From Neoceratodus forsteri (Eukaryota > Chordata > Ceratodontiformes > Ceratodontidae): a stretch of 64,000 nucleotides of DNA. Positions within the stretch are counted from its first letter, which is position 1; each line of letters opens with the position of its first letter. Positions 55,953 to 64,000 of the stretch are shown here, in pieces. The stretch covers positions 825,255,001 to 825,319,000 of the forward strand of contig CM057459.1 of assembly GCA_016271365.2 (NCBI GenBank), read 5' to 3'. Under the pieces are notes generated by a model. It ran no database searches. It worked only from the letters and a program-made list of their open reading frames with translations, and was not told the origin of the DNA. Both the position numbers and the translations under genes were made by a program.

Positions 55953-56258
55953 AGCACCCTTGCACACTGTGTGAGAGGCCTTTCGGCACCATGCAATTCT
56001 GCTTAAAGTTTGACCAGCATAACATTCTGTGGTGATTTGCATATGCAGACCATGATGCTTTGCATTGTGGGGCATGTGTGATTTTGTATTTTCTGAAACT
56101 TGGCTTCCAGCCAAATGCCCTTTGGGTAACCTTGCCTCAGTGTTTGCGCATTAAGAGGTTCTTTGTCTTTTAAATAGTTTTTTATTTTAATGGGTTCACC
56201 ATAATATATCCAAGGCACACTGCCTCTAGGGTAGCTGGTCCATTCCACTGGGGTGTCA

Positions 56259-56318
56259 AACAGACGAGGCATACTGATGAGTCCTGGTAGACCTAAACAC
56301 GTGTCTATGTCTTCTGTT
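56259..56318 (+). ncRNA. Degenerate hammerhead motif, unit 5
   Basis: CTGATGA and stems I and III are kept, but the GACGAAAC of the other units reads GACCTAAAC, so the invariant GAAA core is lost. Predicted inactive. Confidence 0.85.
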
Positions 56319-56893
56319 AGCACCCTTTGCAAACTGTGTGAGTGGGCCTTTCGCACCATGCAATTCTGCTTAAAGTTGACCAGCATAACATTCTGTGGTG
56401 ATTTTGCATATGCAGACCATGATGCTTTGCATTGTGGGGGCATGTGTGATTTTGTATTTTCTTGAAACTTGGCTTCCCAGCCAAATGCCCTTTGGGGTAA
56501 CCCTTGCCTCAGTGTTTGCGCACAGAGGTTCTTTGTCTTTATGCTATGATGTGCTGTGCATGGGAGGCAATGCAGGGCATGGATCCCATTGTGCCAGTGG
56601 TGCTACGGCACCGTTCACCTATATGGCACTGTGGCACTGGGGCATCGTAGGTGCACTGGGGCAACAGCGTGTAGGCCACTACAGGAGGTGGCACACAGGC
56701 ACCCAATCACGCTACACACATTGGGTTCCAATAAGTGCTGGCTGTCCGTTATGACGAGACCCTTGACCCTGTGCCCGACCTTCCTTTTGCCCCCTAGAGG
56801 CGCCATGTGTCAGGCATGGAACGCACCACTATCGCCACTGTTTGGTGACAGTGCGATAGGGAATGGCAGCGCTGTACCGCGCAGCATCTGCAC

Positions 56894-58123
56894 ATGGCAG
56901 GAGCACCATTTTTCTTGAACCAGGCAGCAGAGATGGCGCGGAGGCGTGCTGTGCAGTGGAGCCAGATTGAGCTGGCAAACCTTGTGGTCATAGTTGAGCC
57001 CCATGTTGGGGCTTTGTTTGGGGAGGAACCCCTGGACAGGGCCAGGAGTGTGGTATGGCAGGAGGTGGCCGACGCCCTGGAGGAGGTCACCGGTATGGGG
57101 CAGACAGCGGAGCAGTGCCGCCACCATTATGGGGACCTGAGGTGGAGGGACCCGGACCTGCTTGCCCTCCTGTGGGCACGTGCCAGGAGGGGCACGGTGC
57201 CACGACCAGGTAGGTGCAGCATCCATACACTTTTATTGTCCATACGGGTATCACCATTGCATGTGTCCGGCACATGGGGGGGGCCATCCAGTGTTGGCCG
57301 TGGTGGTGGTATCGGGGTGTGGGCTGGGTGGGTCTGGCTGTGTGGGATTACACACACATGGGGGTGAGGGGACATTGCTACCGGATTGTACTGATGTTCC
57401 TCTATCCATGTTTGCACCTTAGGGCCAGAAGAACAGAGGCGCAACAGAGAGGGGAGGTGCCGCATGTTGGAGCAGAGGGACAGGAGGGATGAAGGTGGTC
57501 CATGACGTGTGGACCAGCCTGCTGATGGTGAGTGCCTTACATCCATGATTACTATTGCATGCTGTATAACTGGGTGGGCAGTGGGGCATGGCCACCATCC
57601 ATTAACACCACTGCCATGCATGCAACTTGTTACAGTCAGCACTGTCCAGTGGCACTGCATGTCTGGGAGTGCTTCAATGGTGGTCCATGCATGCACCGGG
57701 CACATGGCTGTGGCACTGCCTTCACACCGCATAGCCAAGTCACTCTATGACCATGGTGGTGCTGTGCAGGACATGGGCGGTGGGTATGTGCAGTGGTCCA
57801 CATGGCTGTGGCTGCCTGGGTGGGCAGGTCTTGTGGACACGGTCACTGTGGGTGGTCGCACACCATCACGGGGTGTGTCACATGGCTCTATGCCATGCAC
57901 AATGGGAGGCTGCAGCGGGATGGACAGTCACACCTATTGACTCTGCTCCCTCGTCCTAGGTGGCCGGACACTCCTGCAGATCCAGCGGGACATTCAGGAG
58001 CTGCTGTGGGTTGGGAGGGAGACCTTAGAGCTCATGCGACATATCCACTGCCACGGGGTGAGGAGGAGGAGGAGGTGGAGATCTCATCGACGCCAGGAGG
58101 AAAAGGACCAGGGCAGCCAGTGA
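56894..58123 (+). pseudogene. Harbinger B second SANT-like gene (gene 3), three exons
   Basis: Exon 1 (56894-57209) encodes ARRRAVQWSQIELANLVVIV, EEPLDRARSVVWQEVADALE and TAEQCRHHYGDLRWRDPDLL, a SANT/Myb-type DNA-binding domain with the usual spaced Trp/Leu residues. Intron 57210-57422 (GTAGGT...CCTTAG). Exon 2 (57423-57527) is Arg-rich (GPEEQRRNREGRCRMLEQRD). Intron 57528-57959 (GTGAGT...TCCTAG). Exon 3 (57960-58123) has GRTLLQIQRDIQELLWVGRE and then a run of Arg, ending TGA 58121-58123. The single defect is TGA for Arg at about 57511 in exon 2. Both joins keep frame. A homologous piece in element A shows that the gene belongs to the transposon. Possible roles are end binding or import; I cannot tell which. 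Confidence 0.75.
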
Positions 58124-58299
58124 AGTCCCCATGCTCCAACTACCACCTTTCCCCCTTTGACCCACCCTCACACCCCTTCTTCCCTCTCCCATATGTTCAC
58201 CCCTGCCCCTTACCCACCCCCTCCTGTTATGTGGCCCTTCCCCCGCTATTGTATATAGTTTTGTATATAGATTTACTATACATAGTTTCAGTATATACA

Positions 58300-59860
58300 T
58301 TTTGTTATAACAACTGTGGTGGTCTCTGATTTACCGTGGGCTACAGGTGTTCAGCTGCAGTGGTGTGCATGGCATCAGGGGTGGTGCACACATGGGCGTG
58401 CGTGTGTGTGTGTGAGCAGAGGTGAACCACCTATGGTGTGGGCAGGGGGATCAGTCACTGTCTGTGGTTTGTGTGTTGTACTCTGTGCACTGCATGCCTG
58501 TGTGCAGTGGTCCACGGGGCCTGCACTGTGTGCATGGCACCCCTGTCAGACCGTCTATGGCCTGTGCAGCTGACACCCTTGCATGTCTGTGATATGCACG
58601 GTCTGCTGGCATGTCAGTGGTGGCTGTCCATACTGGATAACAACTGTACCCAGCAGAATGCCAGGTTGACCGCCATCACCAGTATGGTGCACGTCTGCCT
58701 CCGGTGGCACTGTGGCCTCCACTGTTGTTGTCCACCATCCATGCTGTCGCTTGTGTCTGTTGCAGGGGATGTGCTCCAGTGTCTGTCACTTGTGCTCCAG
58801 CAGCATGCTGGTGGCATACAGTTTCGTGGTGCCTGTGCAGGGTGGCTGGCACACCTGTGCAATGTAGGGGTGCTGGCCGTGTCTACATGCCAGCCGTAGC
58901 CACACGCCAGTGGCTTGGTTGACCTGCTACTGTGTCCCTGTGTTGCTGTGCCCTTGGGTATGGGTGGGTGTTTGTCCATGCACTGTGTTGCATCCTGTGT
59001 GGTGCATGCCTCCATGCTACACTGTGCGTGTCTGTGCTGGCTGTTGTGGTCAGTGCTGGGATGGGATGTGTCCTTGGCAGGGTGATGTACTGCTGGAGTT
59101 GGGGTCCGGGGCATGCCCTGTCGCATGTGGAGTACCTCGTGTGCTGACGCATGGTCGGTCTCTCAGCTGTACCTCGGGGGCAACATGCAGGGTGGCACTG
59201 TGTATGCATCTGTTGCATCACTGTCTGCTGCCACCTGCTGCAGGTTGCCCATGGTGGGTCTGCCTTGCATGGCACCATGGTGCACAGGGTTGCATTGTCA
59301 CAGTGGGGGTGGTGGCATGCATGGGGTGTCCTGCACTGTTGGGTGCTACTCCTGAGCAGGGTGTATGGGGATCATGGTGCAGGGTGTGCTCTGCATTGGT
59401 GGGATGGTGTGGTATGGGGTTGTTGGCCATCCTTGTGTGCTGGTCACAGCTTGCCAGGGGGTGTGCTGGGGCACCATGGCCCGGCTGTGGGTTGGTTGCT
59501 GGTATCCATGGGCCGGTGGTTATTCCAGCTCTCCCCCAGTTGTGCAGTGCATGGGGTGTGGGGGACGATGTCTGTTCTGCTGTGTGTTCCTGTGCCTATA
59601 TGTGGCATGGGTGGTGGGCCCCTGCATCCCTGGTTGTGCTGTTGCATTGCTGCCCTGCTGCTGGGGGCATCCCTGGTTGCGCTATGGTGCATCTGGACTG
59701 CTCAGCTTCACCTCCCTAGTTGCGCTATGGCACAGGTGGTGCGATATTCAGTCATTGGATGTAGGCGCATCTTGGCCTGTGCAGTTTTTGCATATCGCGC
59801 TTCTTGTGCATGGGCACAGTGGACTTGTGCTTGCTCCTGCTGTTGCGCACTTTTTGGGTA
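58300..59860 (+). other. G/T-biased 3' region of Harbinger B
   Basis: The plus strand is very poor in A and rich in TG words over about 1.5 kb, so stop codons are rare and long open frames appear (for example 58910-59719) with Cys/Trp/Gly-rich, non-protein-like sequence. The mirror-image C/A bias occurs at 43763-44238 and 51972-52590. No gene supported. Confidence 0.75.
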
Positions 59861-60066
59861 CAGTTTGAATATCTGGGCCATTATGTCTAATCAGAAGTTA
59901 TACAGGGGCATGGAAGGTAAAATAGAAGGACTGTGAATTTACTTGTGCCACATTGCCAATATGACACATGGAATTTGAATCATTCTGAGTGGGACACTGA
60001 TTGAACTTTATGAAAAGCAAAACATGTACCATAGAAAAAAATGTGACAGCCTTTTAACCACTTCAT

Positions 60067-63000
60067 TTAAAACCTACCAATATCAACCTCATCATCATCA
60101 CCATACAGAAAGCTGCCCTCACAGTCATCAGTGTCTGAATTGTGTCCACTAGGGAATTCTTTCTCCATCATGTCAACATCTACCTCATTGATAGGCTGTT
60201 TCATGCTGCCAGTGCCACCAGGATGGTCTGTTTCTCCAACATCAGCACAACCATGGCCATGTCGGGGTATGCGTACAGAGGTTGCAGTTCGAGCTGGAAT
60301 GTGCCCCTCATTCATTTTTATGAATGTCATCAAGCTGACATTTGAAGGAGATAGGTTTGTACAATGATCCTGAACTATTGCACCCACAGAACTGAATACC
60401 CTCTCGACACTTACACTGGAGGGTGGGCATGTCAGGTACTTCAGTGCCACTGAGGTCAGCTCTGGCCATTCACTGCCTTTCCACTCCAGTATAAAAGAGG
60501 ATCATCGGTTACTGACAGATGCCTGTTTTCAGCCAAATATGAGTCAACCATTCATGTGCTGCACGAAGTTCGGTGGTTAACTCATCATCCTGTTCTCCAA
60601 ATTAATTTATGTCACAAATCCTGACTTGTGACAAAGCACTCCAAAGTAGGTTAATGACAGCCAGTTTTGATGACAGACCACCTGGAATTGCAGCCACCTT
60701 GCTGGATGTGCTTGATACTACTCCAAGCTGACCTTCAGCCTGGTTATGCTGCTGAGGTTTGTCGACCTTAGCACGTGACTTCTGTGCCCCATGAACCAAG
60801 CACACCAGTTGCCCACTGACATTTTTTACCTGTTGAGGCCCTCCCTCCAGTAGTGAGGCAATTCCATGTTTGTATAGTGGGTCCAGCATTGTTGCTATTG
60901 CAAAAGTCATCACTGTGATGAATGCTCAGGAAGTGCTGATTGTGGCTGAATAGTGTCAGCATGTATTTCAGCAACACACTGCTAGCACAGTCTCTGGAAC
61001 CATTAAGGCTATGCTGTAGATTCAGCAATGTCTGCATCAACACCTGCAACAGTGGAATTGATTGGCTGATGGAGGAAGACTCGCCGCTCACCGCCTGTGT
61101 AGCATGTTCAAAATGCCTCAAAATTGTTATTACACAGTCCATGAGGCACGATTGTTCAGTCGTGAGTGACATGGAGGCCCCAGAAGTGTCACAGCTAGTG
61201 TGCATGATGAGATATTCTGAGATAGCTTTGTATTGTTCATACAGCTTCTCTTCTATGTATAAAATGGAGTTTCACGGTGACAACTTCCAGCTTGAGGCGG
61301 TGCTTCAGGAGGCTGTTTTGGATCTGCAACTGTCAATGTTGGTCACGGGCCTTTGCAGAGTGTGAAAAATGCAAACAGATATGACGTGCAACTGCATTTC
61401 CTTTATATCAGGGTGCTGCAGAAACTCCTGGACCACAAGATTTAACAGTGGGCCATACATGGAACCCAAACAAAGTCACCATTCATGATGCATTTAACCA
61501 CATTTGATCCATTGTTATTTGCTATAAATTCAGATCTCAGGGACGGGGGGTTCAGCCACTCGTCAATATAGGTCAGTAGCTAGTCCAGCACATTTTCACC
61601 AGTGTTTGAATAGGTCACACTGCGCATTGCAAGTGTTGCATGCTGTTGAATTCCTGGAAAATTGCTTCCATGAATGTCCACCTTACTGCACTGATTATTC
61701 ACACTACCACCAGCACAAACAACCCTCTGCACCTCTGCCAAATGTTCAGTTATACACAAATATGAACTCCCCACTGTTTTGCCACCTGTCCACATATCCA
61801 TACTTACATGGATAAAAAGATAGGAGAAATGTTGAAGGGCATGTCTTACAGAGTTGGCCACAGTACGGTATAACTCAGGGACAGCACAGGTGGAAAAGTA
61901 TATCCTGGATGGGATTTTCCATTTTGGACAGACGTGTGCTGCTAACAGCAGGAATCCAGAATTCTCCATGAAGGAGAAGGGCAAAAGATCAATTGCCAGC
62001 ATTTCAGCTACAGCAGCATTAAGTTCACGTGATACTGCATGATTGGGTGGGTACTTCAGGTTATGGGCAAAAACTCTCTGCAACGTGGGCTGACTTACAC
62101 ATTTTGCACGGGGTGTGACAAATGGCTCTGCTCTGCAAATGGCCAGGGGTGGGGTGTGGACATGTGATGAAGAGGGCTGCACAGGTGACAAATCCACAAA
62201 TTAAGTTATTTCCCCCATTTTATGTACAGGGGTTGATGTACCACTTGCACTAGACATACTGCATTGACAACCACCACAACTGCTACTCTGACCACCACTT
62301 GACGAGATTTCAAAATCAATATCCTCCCCCTCATCATGCCTGTAGTAATCCTCTGCTGTTATTGCATCACTACTAGAGACATCTTACTTGGTCTTAAACT
62401 CATGGAAGGGAATGACATGCTCAATAAGGTTGAAGACGAGGATGAATGCCCCACTATGTCATTAGCTGCAATGTGGTGCCAGGTCCACAGTGCCATGTGC
62501 CTGTTCTTAAGATGTGTATGCTGGCCTCCCATGCCCAGATGACTCCCCTTTTTAGCTCGACTCACATATGCGTGGCAAAGCTGGCAGATTGCAACTGACT
62601 CATCATTTGCATCTTGGACAAAAAATCCCAAACAAGTGATTGTGATGCCCTACTTTTAACATGTCCCTGATGCTGCTTATTGGACTCCAGTTTTTTAACC
62701 CCTGAAATGGGGGGGGGGTTGCATGATTTTTCAGGCTGGACACACTTGGACTCCAACTGACAACCATGAGTACCTACAATTATTACTGGGTCATGGTCAT
62801 CATCATTATCATCATCAACTGGAACCGCTAAATCACAACTTTTTTGAGGGGGGGGGATTTAACGCCAACAGACCCTGACACAGCCACCTTAACTTTCTTT
62901 TCTCTGGTTCCCAACAGGGGTCACTGACATCATCATCATCAAATTCATCAACATCATCCGCATCCACATTTTCTGCTTGGTTGCTGTCTTGTAGATTACA

Positions 63001-63500
63001 TGTTGCGACCACAGCAACAACATTATCATCATCATCATCATCGCCCGATATGTTTGCACCACACTTTGAAACATTGAATGGCAAAGGCATGACCTCAACC
63101 GTGGTGGAAGAAATGTGACATTGTAAGTTAGCGTCACCATGATCAGAACCATGTTCTACTACCATGGGGATGCTAATGGGGGGTATGACATCATCCTCAC
63201 TGTCAGTCACAGCTTTAGACTCAGCTATATTTTTGAAAAGGTTAACTGGTCTGAAGTGGAACTTGAGGCAGCAGTACTCATGCCAGCAGAAAATGCACTA
63301 ACATCACCAGCTGGGACATCATCTTCTCCAACTATGAGTGAAGCTATAGATTGCGCTGTAAAAAAAAACATTGATGGAGAAATCCCTTTACTCACATCAG
63401 CTATGCACTTCTGCATACTACCACACCCACAGACAAACTTGCCACTGGCAGCAGTGCCATGGCTGGAAACAGCTTTGCTTACACGTCTCTTTGCAGGCAT
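60067..63500 (-). pseudogene. hAT transposase with BED finger and acidic N-terminal region
   Basis: Minus strand. The start is MPAKRRVSKAVSSHG (63500). A very acidic segment follows (63210-62833, with a run of six Asp). Then comes a BED finger: SLVWDF, ICQLCHAYVSRAKKGSHLGM and GGQHTHLKNRH. The next frame (62197-61580) has QPTLQRVFAHNLKYPPNHAV, LLPFSFMENSGFLLLAAHV and HVSMDMWTGG (first catalytic Asp). Further pieces have LTTEQSCLMDCVITILRHFE and MTFAIATMLDPLYKHGIASL. The C-terminus (60450-60067) has LTCPPSSVSVERVFSSVGAI and NVSLMTFIKMNE, the hAT dimerisation domain. Multiple stops and frameshifts. At about 1,100 codons it is longer than typical hAT transposases because of the N-terminal part. 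Terminal repeats were not located. Confidence 0.85.
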
Positions 63501-64000
63501 TTTGGGGTCTCAAAAAGAAAACTGTAAATAAATTTAGATTTCAGAAATTTCAGTCTGGCCCCGGTGGATATGAAGCCAAGAAAAACAACAGATGTGGCTT
63601 GCAGATGGAGACTGGGCACTAAACAGATGCAAAGGCACAGATAGATTAAGATTGCACTGCGCAATGAAGAAGAGATACAGACGCAAAGTCACAGCAACAC
63701 CTCACCCACTGCTGCTCATAAGTCACAATCCAATATGGAAAAGAATACTTTTTGCTGGTTGAGGTGGGGGGGTGGTACACTACAGCAACAGTCCAAAACC
63801 AAGATACCACAATCCACAAAGCAGTAAAAAAATCATGCAGATGCAGTGGATAGCAGGTTCACACTGCTGCAATTACTCTGTGGCACAATAAAAGGTATCT
63901 GTGGTTTGATGGCACGCATCGCACACACACTCACATACACACTACAAGTAATGCATGGCAAATTGAAAACTTCAGTAATATAACCAAATATTTTCAACAA
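63501..64000. other. Probable hAT 5' region, nothing else seen
   Basis: Upstream of the minus-strand hAT transposase. Contains a short CACACACTCACATACACAC stretch at 63922. No ORF with motifs, and the element end is not recognisable. Confidence 0.4.

Larger units (their letters stand above)
54526..56540 (+). repeat. Hammerhead-ribozyme tandem array (retrozyme-like), 366-bp unit
   Basis: TGCAATTCTGCTTAAAG marks unit starts at 54524, 54890, 55262, 55626, 55992 and 56359 (spacings 366, 372, 364, 366, 367), giving five full units and a 182-bp partial. Each full unit holds a type I hammerhead motif. The array is bounded by ATGCTATGATG at 54515-54525 and 56541-56551, an 11-bp target duplication. 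Units lack coding capacity. Each also has an ATTTGCAT octamer or close variant near its start. Animal retrozymes and Penelope-type terminal repeats are known to carry such ribozymes in tandem, and this array fits a non-autonomous retrozyme copied into Harbinger B. Short ORFs on the minus strand are the repeat read in various frames. Confidence 0.92.
50155..59879 (+). mobile_element. PIF/Harbinger element B, complete ends, 9.7 kb
   Basis: The left end GGCCCAGATATTCAAA is matched exactly, as reverse complement, by the right end at 59864-59879. ATT (50152-50154 and 59880-59882) flanks both sides as a 3-bp duplication, the length expected for Harbinger. It contains a transposase (+), a Myb/SANT-like gene (-), a hammerhead-ribozyme array and a second SANT-like gene (+). 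Subterminal sequence is rich in GCGCAA/TTGCGC words. Without the 2-kb array it would be about 7.7 kb. The 58300-59850 part is a G/T-biased stretch with no supported gene. Confidence 0.9.

Noticed and set aside
55083..56443. Repeated minus-strand ORFs (MLCWSNFKQNC..., TLEAVCLG)
   Set aside because: Antisense readings of the ribozyme repeat. Frames differ from unit to unit and stops are not conserved.
58910..59719. 270-codon open frame on the plus strand
   Set aside because: The translation is dominated by Cys, Trp, Gly and Val with no domain pattern. The DNA is G/T-biased and poor in A, which removes stop codons, and other frames and the neighbouring stretch are also unusually open.

Overview
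This window looks like repeat-dominated nuclear DNA from a vertebrate with a large genome. I found no convincing single-copy host gene. Almost everything that can be recognised is a transposable element, a piece of one, or a tandem repeat. The combination of DIRS elements with an SGNH-hydrolase ORF, CR1 and L2-type LINEs, hAT, pogo and PIF/Harbinger DNA transposons, a tRNA-headed SINE and hammerhead-ribozyme repeats fits an amphibian (perhaps a caecilian), another tetrapod or a lobe-finned fish. The sequence alone does not fix the species.

Layout. 1-3.5 kb: 3' half of a decayed DIRS retrotransposon (RT/RNase H, tyrosine recombinase, SGNH hydrolase, duplicated 3' end). 3.7-4.3 kb: minus-strand L2-type LINE scrap. 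4.6-8.6 kb: nearly full-length but broken CR1-type LINE (ORF1 with esterase domain, ORF2 with endonuclease and RT). 9.4-11.4 kb: about 298-bp satellite ending in a long hairpin. 11.9-16.4 kb: a hAT transposon on the minus strand with a 307-bp MITE inside its transposase. 17.1-17.5 kb: SINE (minus). 19.7-24.0 kb: a pogo-type transposon split by a hAT-like MITE that was itself split by a CR1 LINE. 24.6-27.4 kb: minus-strand L2-type LINE. 29-30.5 kb: Harbinger-like MITEs and a 70-bp minisatellite. 31.9-35.9 kb: further LINE pieces on both strands with another MITE. 37.2-39.3 kb: an L2-type LINE with an inverted 5' half whose ORF carries a 2A-like motif. 39.8-40.6 kb: a BED-zinc-finger ORF.

The richest part is 41.6-59.9 kb, with two related PIF/Harbinger elements. 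Copy A (41.95-46.77 kb, truncated) lies between long reverse-complementary flanks. Copy B (50,155-59,879) has matching 16-bp ends and a 3-bp target duplication. Both have the same unusual three-gene plan: DDE transposase (+), a first Myb/SANT-like gene (-) and a second SANT-like gene (+). Inside copy B sits a 2-kb tandem array of about 366-bp units, each full unit carrying a type I hammerhead ribozyme. The array is flanked by a perfect 11-bp direct repeat, as expected for a mobile retrozyme-like insertion. A large decayed hAT transposase (60.0-63.5 kb, minus) follows.

The genes do not work together as a host pathway. Each element carries, or once carried, its own mobility functions. The nesting gives relative ages: pogo before hAT-MITE before CR1, hAT before its MITE, and Harbinger B before the hammerhead array. 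Nearly all coding regions contain stops or frameshifts. The least damaged are the Harbinger A transposase (catalytic Glu replaced by Lys) and the third gene of Harbinger B (one stop codon).
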